Assembly (NCBI GenBank): GCA_016788705.1
Contig: JAEUSQ010000025.1
Location: forward strand, 1-64,000
Direction: 5' to 3'
From: Bacteroidetes Order II. bacterium
Lineage (GTDB): Bacteria > Bacteroidota > Rhodothermia > Rhodothermales > UBA2364
DNA length: 64,000 nt
The position numbers were made by a program, and so were the translations under genes. The notes under the pieces were generated by a model. The model saw only the letters and a list, made by a program, of their open reading frames with translations, was not told the DNA's origin and made no database searches. How positions within the stretch are numbered: position 1 is the stretch's first letter; every line of letters starts with the position of its first letter. Positions 8,601-15,428 of this stretch are shown here, piece by piece.

Positions 8601-8651
8601 GGCGAACAACCAGATCAACCATAGGGAATGTATTTGGCCTAAACGCACCAT
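5613..8651 (-). CDS. membrane propeller sensor with Y_Y_Y domain and LuxR-type HTH (no kinase)
   Basis: About 1012 residues. After a signal peptide, the periplasmic part carries repeated two-component regulator propeller blades (recurring I-W-V/I-G-T and G-x-I-W-x-G motifs, residues about 30-700), then a Y_Y_Y domain, a transmembrane helix near 805 (LFRIFVFLLFVWAFW), a coiled coil, and a C-terminal helix-turn-helix of the LuxR/GerE type (TKEMASILNISPKGVEKSRYRLKKKLGL). There is no HisKA, HATPase or receiver domain, so it should act as a one-component sensor that binds DNA from the membrane. The start at 8651 gives a proper signal peptide; the frame extends upstream to 8705. It lies between two paralogous lipoprotein genes. 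Confidence 0.87.
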   Translation of the reverse strand: MVRLGQIHSLWLIWLFALQPNSLVAQAAPYIFEHLTIEQGLSHNTVYSVLQDRFGMMWFATHNGLNKYDGYGFKVFNTSSKTDPAFEGRIITTLLEDRNGHIWVGTQNRGVNILDLHSGRFTASRKHPQLSALSDTWITRLFEDKKGWVWITTIGKGIFAYDPDKKELHAFNRANKKLTTDHAFDLTQDEQGHIWVVTDKSYLSRFHAGTKRFTAVTLGSPHTIELLGYRKVIRAQKDGTLWIGTDRQGLFKFRPATGALDRFPLEAAGISYNEVRDIDFAKDGTILVATDGGGLYYLRAGSTRFMNQTKNVTRPGNLNTNALYDIFVAKDQNIWIGSYNGGINVHKARKVRFDHFAHTGFVQGELSHSSVLCLLETRKGEIWIGTDGGGLNRFNPITRTFSAFTHQPTNPSSLSGNVVKSLYEAPDGKIWIGYFGRGLDVLDPITGKVTHFQTSPDVPASIHDGNVWSISGSPDGHIFIAILGDGLIVYEPKSKSFTHYKAGASNAQNLPTNDLMYVRTDTKNRVWIGTRDQGLVLFMPNSGEFKSFKSDHSKPSGLNGSEVRTVFEDRKGRIWVGTEDGGLNLWKGGNQFWKGDSPRGLLSESVMGIREDPKGYLWISTLSGLARLSPQSGTIENFNFHHHTQANQFNQAAILLSRSGQLMVGGINGLMMLNPEEVTKSELHPQVRITELRVFNDSILPGKGPNGRVIYQGRLESTPTIFLSYLDNAFSLDFATSDLSEPQNNRFEYMLIGFHKEWQQLEIPRHSVNFTNLEPGNYTFRIKGTNSMGKWSPHETSLIIHISPPFWKSTLFRIFVFLLFVWAFWQSYRLLLNRRERHLRQQMIESERALLQLKNEKLASDLAAKSNQLVSMSLQMAHKNDFLNKVKKELKETPPDAQEASPSLHGHVIKLIDAEVRGEDFWERFNAFFEETNSAFAQELRRKHPDLSANDLRICSLMLINVNTKEMASILNISPKGVEKSRYRLKKKLGLTPEEDLTLYLKSFANTLNSTS

Positions 8652-9159
8652 GTGAGGGTTGGTTTGAAGGGGGGCCACATCATAGATATAGGAAACGCAA
8701 AACAATTTTGCAGCAATAGATTCATTTTTTGAGGCCCAGACAATTTAGGAAAAGAAATGGTGTAAGCGAAAACGTAAGACCGAAAATGCAATGCCTATAG
8801 TCGCAAAGTGCTTTATAGGTGTTATTATAAAACTTGGTAGCATCTTTGGTTTGTTTGTGATCATACCCAATTTGGATCGGTTTGGTGTCCATACCACCAT
8901 TGAAACAAAATTATTAAAGCATTTCTGGTTATGAACCATGTTACCTTATAGAATAAAGACCTAAAAGCAAGACAAAATCCAGACATAACTATTCTCAAAG
9001 AGGGTATGGCCTGATTACAACTATAAACAAGGGAAATCCTTTTTAGGTGATTAGATACCCATTAAAGGGATTTGTAAATTCTCCATACCGAAAGCGCAAC
9101 CAGACAAAGCGATGAGCCGTATTCAGACAAATGTTTTTTTCACTCTAATTGTTGAACCC
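8652..9159. other. 508-bp intergenic region, no gene recognised
   Basis: This divergent region between the propeller regulator and the second lipoprotein should contain promoters for both. Short frames here have no family features or ribosome sites. I found no hairpin terminator or convincing repeat. Confidence 0.4.
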
Positions 9160-9840
9160 ATGAAATACCCGTTATTGTTCTTAGGTTTTTTATTGCTTGT
9201 TATTGGGGGATGTACCGAGGCCGAACGGCAAGAAGCGCGTCAGGTGATTCAGGATACCCGGCAAGCTACGGACGAAGCCAAGAGATTGGCTGAGGAAGCC
9301 CAACGAATGGGGGAAGAGGTTTCCCCTGAAGTGAAGCAAGCGCAAAAAGACCTTAAAGAAATGATTAGGCGTCCGGAGCCTATAGATTTTCGTGAACTAA
9401 AAACCCTATTTCCAGAAAAGTTAGGGGTTTATGCCCGTGTGGATGCCGGAGGAGAACGCACTGCAATCTTGGGCTATGGTTTATCTAAAGCCCATGCCTT
9501 TTATGAAGGTAAGCGTGGTGAAATTAAAATGCACCTCTACGATTCAGGAGGTCTCCGTAGTGTCAAGGCGGTCCATGCAGGATGGTTGTATGCCCAACTT
9601 GATCGGGAAAATGGGACGACCACCGAGCGAACCACCACGATAAAAGGGTATCCGGGGCGAGAAAAATACCGGTCAGACACCCAGACGGGTGAATTGGACC
9701 TTGTGGTTGCAGACCGTTTCATTGTAAAAGTATCGGGCGACAATGTGCCTTTACAGGTTTTGCACCAAGCTTTGGATAAAATCCAGTTGGGTACGTTGGC
9801 GTCTTGGAAAGACAAAGGTTCGACTTCAGGATCACATTAG
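9160..9840 (+). CDS. lipoprotein with coiled-coil N-terminus (paralogue of 4866-5510)
   Basis: A 226-residue lipoprotein: signal MKYPLLFLGFLLLV with lipobox IGGC, then a strongly helical Glu/Ala/Arg-rich stretch (about 20-65), and the same C-terminal domain as the protein at 4866: ILGYGLSKAHAFYEG, TTTERTTTIKGYPGREKY and LASWKDKG. The frame starts at 9112, but ATG 9160 places the signal peptide at the N-terminus. No named family recognised. The domain resembles a small beta-sheet fold with a conserved basic YP-x-R-E-K motif. A strong hairpin follows at 9851. Confidence 0.8.
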   Translation: MKYPLLFLGFLLLVIGGCTEAERQEARQVIQDTRQATDEAKRLAEEAQRMGEEVSPEVKQAQKDLKEMIRRPEPIDFRELKTLFPEKLGVYARVDAGGERTAILGYGLSKAHAFYEGKRGEIKMHLYDSGGLRSVKAVHAGWLYAQLDRENGTTTERTTTIKGYPGREKYRSDTQTGELDLVVADRFIVKVSGDNVPLQVLHQALDKIQLGTLASWKDKGSTSGSH

Positions 9841-9850
9841 GCATCAAAAA

Positions 9851-9884
9851 AAACGGGGTGAAAGATTTCGCCACCCCGTTTTTA
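9851..9884. terminator. bidirectional intrinsic terminator
   Basis: AAACGGGGTG and CACCCCGTTT form a perfect 10-bp stem around an 11-base loop, with T-runs on both sides. It separates the plus-strand lipoprotein gene from the convergent helical-repeat gene. Confidence 0.9.
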
Positions 9885-9902
9885 TTTTGGTGTTGGATCT
9901 AC

Positions 9903-10220
9903 TTACGCTTTTGGGGCTTCGTCTTTTCCACCGCCCGTCAAATCCGAGATTTTGTCCTGAACGGTTTCCACAACATCGCCCGCTACATCTTTGGCTTTTT
10001 CAAACCCATCTTGGGCCATTTCGACCGCATCACCTGCAAGTTCTTTGCCTTTTTCGATGGCATCACCTGCAACATCCTGTACGGTTTCAACCACATCTCC
10101 AGCCATATCTTTGGCTTTTTCGAGACCTTCTTGTGCCAGCTCCATTGCATCACCTGCAAGTTCTTTGCCCTTTTCGAGTGCGCTTTCGGCCATATTCTTT
10201 AGGTTATCAAATAAGCTCAT
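9903..10220 (-). CDS. small LEA-like amphipathic helical repeat protein
   Basis: A 105-residue acidic/basic alternating protein without a signal peptide. After MSLFDNLKNMAESAL it consists of two nearly identical 40-residue repeats (residues 16-55 and 56-95), each beginning EKGKELAGDA and containing EKAKDMAGDVVETVQD or a close variant. The 11-residue periodicity predicts a long amphipathic helix, as in LEA, YtxH-like or apolipoprotein-type stress proteins. AGGAG lies 9 bases before ATG 10220, which decides the start; the open frame extends to 10301. Probably cytoplasmic, in membrane or protein protection; that role is inference. Confidence 0.75.
   Translation of the reverse strand: MSLFDNLKNMAESALEKGKELAGDAMELAQEGLEKAKDMAGDVVETVQDVAGDAIEKGKELAGDAVEMAQDGFEKAKDVAGDVVETVQDKISDLTGGGKDEAPKA
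9936..10175 (-). repeat. two tandem 120-bp coding repeats
   Basis: Units 10175-10056 and 10055-9936 encode the two 40-residue repeats of the helical protein. High DNA similarity (for example AAAGAACTTGCAGGTGATGC in both) indicates a recent in-frame duplication. Confidence 0.75.
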
Positions 10221-10323
10221 GGTTATGCTCCTGTTATTTTGGGAATTATAGGTCAGTTGTATAAGTCGGAAGATATTCAATTGGAATAAAAAATGAAACA
10301 CTTCCTTAAAAAATAGCCATTTG

Positions 10324-11847
10324 TTAAATCAATACTTCACCATCCATCACTTCCGGACGAGGCAGGCCCAAGATGTGGAGGATCGTCGGAGCAATGTCGC
10401 CCAACTTTCCAGGGTGTATCGGGCCTTGAAAGCCCTCTTTGATGATGAGATGTGGAACCAAAGCGGTTGTGTGTGCGGTATTGGGCGTTCCATCTTCATT
10501 ACGCATTTTATCGGCATTACCATGATCGGCGATAATCTCGACGGTATAGCCGTTCTGTAGGGCCGTTTCGACCACCAATTTTGTGCAGGTATCTACGGTT
10601 TCGATGGCTTTTACGGCAGCCTCAAAGACGCCCGTATGACCAACCATATCCGGATTGGCAAAATTGAGTACGGCCAAGGCGTATTCATTTTCCTTGAGGG
10701 CTTTTGAGACGGCTTCCGCCAGTTCGAGGGCGCTCATTTCGGGCTGTAGGTCATACGTGGGTACTTTGGGCGAGGGAGCTAAAATGCGGTCTTCTCCATC
10801 AAAGGGTGTTTCTCGGCCCCCATTAAAGAAGAAGGTGACATGAGGGTATTTTTCGGTTTCTGCGGCGCGTAATTGCCGGAATCCTGCATGGGAAACCACT
10901 TCACCCAAGGGGGATACAATATCAATTTTAGGAAATGCGATCGGTATGGTAAAGGAATTATCGTATTTCGTAAATGAACAATAAAACAAGTCTTCTAAAT
11001 AATCTGCTACAAATCCAGAAAAATCCTCAAAGAGGAAAGGCCGAGAGAGTTGACGCATTCGGTCTGAACGAAAGTTGAAGCAAATAACCGCATCGCCGGG
11101 GGCGATTCGTGGGCTTCGGTGGTTTTCATCCATCACCAGTAGGGGCTTTATAAATTCATCTGTAATCCCATTCGCATGGCTTTCTTGCAGGGCTGCGATG
11201 GGGTCATCCACTTTTGTTCCAGAGCCATGTACCAATAAATCATAGGCTTGCGCGGTACGTTCCCAGCGGTTGTCGCGGTCCATGGCATAATACCTTCCAA
11301 TGATGGATCTGACCTTCCCGACACCAATGCGTGCGGCCTCTTTTAAGAATTCGGACATATAGTCTATACTACCTTGGGGGTCAGTGTCTCGTCCATCGGT
11401 GAAACAATGTACATTTACCTGCTCTTGCGAAAGACCTTCGCGTTTTGCCATTTCTAAGAGGGCAACAAGGTGTGTATTAGAGGCATGTACCCCGCCATCG
11501 GAAAACAACCCCATCAGATGCAGGTTGGTACCCTTGTTTTTGGCGTGAGACATGGCTGTTTTGAGGACAGTATTGTCATAAAAAGCTCCTTCTTTAATTT
11601 CTTTATCAATGCGTGTGATATCTTGATAGACCACCCTTCCGGCACCGAGGTTCATGTGCCCTACTTCTGAGTTTCCCATCTGGCCGTCTGGCAGCCCTAC
11701 GGCCAATCCACTAGCTTCGAGGGTGCTGTTCGGATACGTGGCAAACAAATGGTCTATAAAAGGTTTTTGGGCGGCATCTATGGCGCTGACAGTAGGATCA
11801 ACGGCTTTTCCGTAACCATCCAAAATGATAAGAATATGCTTGTTCAT
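10324..11847 (-). CDS. gpmI: 2,3-bisphosphoglycerate-independent phosphoglycerate mutase
   Basis: Mn-dependent glycolytic enzyme interconverting 3- and 2-phosphoglycerate, alkaline phosphatase superfamily. Markers: the metal-binding start ILIILDGYG, the phosphoserine loop GQMGNSEVGHMNLGAGR, HCFTDGRDTDP, IGRYYAMDRD.RW, ICFNFRSDRMRQ and IADHGNADKM. The ATG at 11847 gives 507 residues, the family length; the longer frame to 11967 would overlap nth and has no homology. It follows nth on the same strand with a 38-bp gap. Confidence 0.96.
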   Translation of the reverse strand: MNKHILIILDGYGKAVDPTVSAIDAAQKPFIDHLFATYPNSTLEASGLAVGLPDGQMGNSEVGHMNLGAGRVVYQDITRIDKEIKEGAFYDNTVLKTAMSHAKNKGTNLHLMGLFSDGGVHASNTHLVALLEMAKREGLSQEQVNVHCFTDGRDTDPQGSIDYMSEFLKEAARIGVGKVRSIIGRYYAMDRDNRWERTAQAYDLLVHGSGTKVDDPIAALQESHANGITDEFIKPLLVMDENHRSPRIAPGDAVICFNFRSDRMRQLSRPFLFEDFSGFVADYLEDLFYCSFTKYDNSFTIPIAFPKIDIVSPLGEVVSHAGFRQLRAAETEKYPHVTFFFNGGRETPFDGEDRILAPSPKVPTYDLQPEMSALELAEAVSKALKENEYALAVLNFANPDMVGHTGVFEAAVKAIETVDTCTKLVVETALQNGYTVEIIADHGNADKMRNEDGTPNTAHTTALVPHLIIKEGFQGPIHPGKLGDIAPTILHILGLPRPEVMDGEVLI

Positions 11848-11885
11848 AATATATAAGTGGTTGAGATGATGGCCATGACATAAGG

Positions 11886-12722
11886 TCAGACCCGAAAATC
11901 TTGAATTCTGACAGTTGTCTTCCCCGTTTTGGCATGGTGCAAGTAAACCGAACCACAATGGGGACATGATCCTTGCTCTAAGCCGTTTTCATCGGTTATA
12001 GGAACAAATTGGTTACAATATTGATGACAATTGGTGCAATAATAAGTCCCCAGTTTAGGTTTCAAACCAAGAAGTACAGCGGGGAGTTTATCCATTTGGG
12101 CTTTATACCTACACCATGTGGCCAAGACACAAGAGGAGCACTGTGGGTTTTGGGCCTTGCAGGTGTATCTTCCATGCAAAATTAATAAATGGTGTCCTTC
12201 ACTCCATTCGGACTTCGGGAATAAGGCTTTGAGTTGTATCTCTACTTCTTTTACGGTTTTTCCAGAAGCCAAACCAATACGATTAGAAACCCGAAAAACA
12301 TGGGTATCTACCGGAAATGCTGGAATTCCAAATGCCACCGATGCCACCACTTCGGCTGTTTTATGACCACATCCGGGTAGTTTTTCAATTTCCTCCACCG
12401 ATGCTGGGATGTTCCCCCCATGTTTTTCCATCAAGACACGCCCTAATTTTGCAAGGTGGGCGGCTTTGTTGTTGGGAAAAGTAACCGACTGGATATAAGG
12501 TAATATTTCATCGGGAGAAGCGGCGCAAAGGGCATCCGGGCCTGGAAACCGGAGGAAAAGGGCAGGTGTTACCAAGTTTACACGTGCATCGGTGCATTGT
12601 GCAGATAACAAAACGGCAACCAATAACTCAAACGGATTTGTATATTGCAATTCCGTTACAGGGTCGGTGATGACGCTCCGGAGCGCCTCAAATGTTTTTG
12701 TGGCAAGTATGCTTTTTTCCAA
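11886..12722 (-). CDS. nth: endonuclease III with C-terminal zinc ribbon
   Basis: DNA glycosylase/AP lyase for oxidised pyrimidines. The HhH-GPD core includes AVLLSAQCTDARVN, the helix-hairpin-helix LPGCGHKTAEV with catalytic lysine, and the aspartate in VDTHVFRVSNRIG. The 4Fe-4S loop C-x6-C-x2-C-x5-C is present (CKAQNPQCSSC..C). Unusually, about 55 residues follow with two CxxC pairs (CTNC and CPHC), a zinc-ribbon-like tail absent from standard Nth. No ATG lies near the domain start: the frame is open to 12941 but would overlap the divergent gene by over 150 bases, so a TTG at 12722 is my best start. The start is uncertain; the identity is firm. Confidence 0.9.
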   Translation of the reverse strand: MEKSILATKTFEALRSVITDPVTELQYTNPFELLVAVLLSAQCTDARVNLVTPALFLRFPGPDALCAASPDEILPYIQSVTFPNNKAAHLAKLGRVLMEKHGGNIPASVEEIEKLPGCGHKTAEVVASVAFGIPAFPVDTHVFRVSNRIGLASGKTVKEVEIQLKALFPKSEWSEGHHLLILHGRYTCKAQNPQCSSCVLATWCRYKAQMDKLPAVLLGLKPKLGTYYCTNCHQYCNQFVPITDENGLEQGSCPHCGSVYLHHAKTGKTTVRIQDFRV

Positions 12723-12779
12723 AACCAGTTGGTTTACGTTTGATGGATTTCCCTTTTTATCCCCTAAAATACGAGTTTG

Positions 12780-14018
12780 ATGTCCTTTGTTCGGTTGTTT
12801 TACCAAGTATTTATGATGGTTTCCGGCCTCGTTTTTGCACCTGTTGGGCTTTTCTCTCAGCCGATCCCGCTCTCGGATGATGCGCATATCTCTTTGCTCA
12901 CGGTCTCGGAAGGGGATGCCTTGTACAGTGCTTTTGGGCACACAGGGTTACGCTTTAAAGATGAAAAACGTGGGTTGGATATCGTGTTTAATTATGGAAC
13001 ATTTGATTTTAATACCCCGGGATTTTACTTGAAATTTCTGCGTGGTCAATTGGATTATGTTTTGGCGGTTGAATCTTTTGAGGCATTTATGTGGACTTAC
13101 CGAGATATAGAAAAACGGGGCGTTCGGGAGCAAGTCTTAAACTTGTCTTCCGAACAAAAGAAAGTACTTTTTGACTTGGTTCAAGAAAATTACAAACCTG
13201 AAAACCGTTATTACCGATATGACTTTTTCTTTGATAATTGTGCCACCAAACCCCGAGATCTTTTTGAGCGTGCTTTTGGGGATGCTTTCCTGTGGGGAAA
13301 TACGCCTAATCCCCAGAAGACCTTTCGGGTGCTGTTGGATGAGGCTTTAGATGATAAACGTTGGGCAAAGTTTGGTATAGACCTGATTCTGGGGCAGAAA
13401 ACAGATCGGATCGCGACGCGGAGAGAAGTAATGTTTTTACCAGAATACCTTAGGCAAGCAGTTGGAAAAGCGACCATTTCACATCAAGGCCAAAAGGTTT
13501 CTTTTGTGGCTTCTGAGATGATTTTGATACCAGAGCCTTTGCGTCCATCAGCACTAGACTTACCCACCTGGCTGGCGTGGGGACTTTTAATCGCCTTCCT
13601 CTTGCAAATGATGATGTCATTCAGGACACAAACAACCATACTCAAGTGGCAAGGCATAGATGCTTTTCTGTTTTTGTTTTCCGGCTTAATCGGATGTCTT
13701 ATTGTCTTCTTATGGTTTTTTACGGATCATAAAGTTACGCCGGATAATTGGAACGTGGCCTGGTTATTGCCCACACATGTGCTGGCGGGGGTAGCTTTGT
13801 CCATTGGTTCTGTAGGTACATTTATCAAGCGCTATGCACAAATAAATTGTTTACTGATCTGCGTATTCCTATTGTTTTGGGGAATTGTACCGCAAGATTT
13901 GCACCCTGCATTTTTTCCTTTGTGTTTAATTCTCCTATTGCGCAGTATGGTTTTAGGATTTGATTTCCTCAAGGTTGCAACATATGTGCCTCAAATAACG
14001 ACTAAACCATCGAGGTAA
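12780..14018 (+). CDS. DUF4105 (Lnb N-terminal-like) membrane protein
   Basis: About 412 residues. A signal peptide ends near LFSQP, followed by a periplasmic DUF4105/Lnb N-terminal domain with the conserved GDALYSAFGHTGLR, NYGTFDFNTPGFY and YDFFFDNCATKPRD segments (a papain-like H...C pair is typical of the family). The C-terminal third has four to five transmembrane helices (about 265-405). The family is widespread in Bacteroidota outer-envelope contexts and related to lacto-N-biosidase accessory domains, but its reaction is not known. The start at ATG 12780 is chosen because it is the first after the divergent nth; TTG 12777 precedes it directly. Confidence 0.85.
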   Translation: MSFVRLFYQVFMMVSGLVFAPVGLFSQPIPLSDDAHISLLTVSEGDALYSAFGHTGLRFKDEKRGLDIVFNYGTFDFNTPGFYLKFLRGQLDYVLAVESFEAFMWTYRDIEKRGVREQVLNLSSEQKKVLFDLVQENYKPENRYYRYDFFFDNCATKPRDLFERAFGDAFLWGNTPNPQKTFRVLLDEALDDKRWAKFGIDLILGQKTDRIATRREVMFLPEYLRQAVGKATISHQGQKVSFVASEMILIPEPLRPSALDLPTWLAWGLLIAFLLQMMMSFRTQTTILKWQGIDAFLFLFSGLIGCLIVFLWFFTDHKVTPDNWNVAWLLPTHVLAGVALSIGSVGTFIKRYAQINCLLICVFLLFWGIVPQDLHPAFFPLCLILLLRSMVLGFDFLKVATYVPQITTKPSR

Positions 14019-14025
14019 ATATTTC

Positions 14026-14172
14026 ATGATTTTAATTGTAGAGAGGGATGGCTTTTTACAGGCGGTTGGCTTACTTTGCATCACGACTACCTTAGGTTGT
14101 TTCGTGGTTTTGTACCTTTTATTGGATCTTAAACAGGGCACTGGTTTGGTGTCCACGGAGTGTTATGTATAG
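14026..14172 (+). CDS. possible 48-residue single-pass membrane protein
   Basis: A short frame between the DUF4105 gene and ddl that starts at ATG 14026, eight bases after the previous stop, and ends eight bases inside ddl. It encodes a charged start (MILIVERDG) and one strong hydrophobic helix (about residues 10-34). Its position and overlap with the ddl start suggest translational coupling. No family recognised, and a chance frame is possible. Confidence 0.4.
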   Translation: MILIVERDGFLQAVGLLCITTTLGCFVVLYLLLDLKQGTGLVSTECYV

Positions 14173-15283
14173 AAAGATTCGCGTTGGTGTGGTCATGGGA
14201 GGGCGTTCCTCCGAACACGAAGTGAGCCTTCGCTCGGCACAATCGGTTATCCAAGCGATGGATAAGGAACGATTTGAGGTGGTTCCCGTCGGAATTACCA
14301 AAACAGGCAAGTGGATCATTCATCCCGAAGCCCTCTCCATTTTATTGGCTTTGGCGGATAAACACATGTTGCCTGCGGATTTTGTTGCCGCCCATGCACG
14401 TTCAGAAGTCCCTGTATCTGTGGCCGAGGCTGCGTCTATGCTTCCGACCACGCAGGAATTAGCAGCCTTTGATGTGCTTTTTCCGGTGTTGCATGGGCCT
14501 TATGGCGAGGATGGGACCATGCAGGGATTGTTGGAGATGGCGCATGTTCCTTACGTTGGAGCGGGGGTATTGGCTTCGGCTGTAGGCATGGATAAAATTG
14601 TTTTTAAAGATGTTATGAGAGCGAATAATATTCCAGTTTCGCCCTACTGGCATTGTTTGCGCTCGCGGTGGGAACAAGAGCCGGAAACCGTATTAGACGA
14701 GGTGGAAACCACGCTGGGGTACCCTGTTTTCACCAAGCCTCCTAACATGGGATCTAGTGTGGGCATCTCCAAGTGCATAGATCGGGATGCTCTGCGAAAA
14801 GGGATTACAGAAGCGGTTCGTTTTGACCGAAAGGTGTTAGTTGAAGCAGCGGTACCGAATGTTCGAGAGATTGAAGTAAGTGTCCTTGGGAATGATCATC
14901 CAAAGGCCTCGGTTCCAGGAGAAATTGTGCCCAACCATGAGTTTTATGATTATGCAGCCAAATACCTTGGAAGTGCAGACAACGATAGCAAATTGTTGAT
15001 TCCTTCCCCCTTGACCGATGAGGAAACGGCATATATCCGGCAGTTAGCCGTCCGCACCTACCGTGCCATTGATGGCTCAGGACTTTCGCGGGTGGATTTT
15101 TTGATGAATCGTGAGACCGGCGAAGTATTTATTAATGAAGTAAATACCATGCCTGGTTTTACGTCTATTTCCATGTACCCCAAAATGTGGGAGGTCACCG
15201 GTATTCCATATCAGACATTGATTACCCATCTCATAGAATTGGCCATTGAGCGTTTTAAAGACCGTGAAAAATTGGAAGTGTAA
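14165..15283 (+). CDS. ddl: D-alanine-D-alanine ligase
   Basis: ATP-grasp enzyme making the D-Ala-D-Ala dipeptide for peptidoglycan in the cytoplasm. Markers: [16 protein letters not shown] at the N-terminus, [16 protein letters not shown], the ATP-grasp segments [15 protein letters not shown] and [16 protein letters not shown], and the Mg-binding end [20 protein letters not shown] followed by [11 protein letters not shown]. At 372 residues it is the VanA/Ddl long form. GGAG five bases before the ATG supports the start. It may be coupled to the tiny membrane frame that overlaps its first codons. A strong terminator follows at 15363. Confidence 0.96.
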   Translation: MYRKIRVGVVMGGRSSEHEVSLRSAQSVIQAMDKERFEVVPVGITKTGKWIIHPEALSILLALADKHMLPADFVAAHARSEVPVSVAEAASMLPTTQELAAFDVLFPVLHGPYGEDGTMQGLLEMAHVPYVGAGVLASAVGMDKIVFKDVMRANNIPVSPYWHCLRSRWEQEPETVLDEVETTLGYPVFTKPPNMGSSVGISKCIDRDALRKGITEAVRFDRKVLVEAAVPNVREIEVSVLGNDHPKASVPGEIVPNHEFYDYAAKYLGSADNDSKLLIPSPLTDEETAYIRQLAVRTYRAIDGSGLSRVDFLMNRETGEVFINEVNTMPGFTSISMYPKMWEVTGIPYQTLITHLIELAIERFKDREKLEV

Positions 15284-15362
15284 ACCGACAAATAGTGGAA
15301 AGAGGGCACGTTTATGAACACAAACTTGTACATTTGAAAAGAGTCCAATTTACTTATAATGC

Positions 15363-15399
15363 CAAAAACCAATCCACATTTGTCCGGGATTGGTTTTTG
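15363..15399. terminator. bidirectional intrinsic terminator
   Basis: CAAAAACCAATCC pairs perfectly with GGATTGGTTTTTG across an 11-base loop. It lies between convergent ddl and the outer-membrane barrel gene, with T-runs in both directions. Confidence 0.88.
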
Positions 15400-15428
15400 A
15401 CATTTATAGATGAATGTTTCGATGGCGT

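Noticed and set aside
8745-8939. 64-codon minus-strand frame
   Set aside because: No signal, ribosome site or family; overlaps only intergenic sequence with low-complexity composition.
11848-11967. N-terminal extension of gpmI
   Set aside because: Overlaps nth by 82 bases, has no homology, and ATG 11847 gives the family length.
12723-12941. N-terminal extension of nth
   Set aside because: Arg/Lys-rich non-homologous stretch overlapping the divergent gene by more than 150 bases.
15327-15400. Possible small RNA between a TACATTTG promoter-like box and the bidirectional terminator
   Set aside because: The box fits the Bacteroidota minus-7 consensus TAnnTTTG by chance frequency, and there is no minus-33 element or conserved structure apart from the shared terminator.
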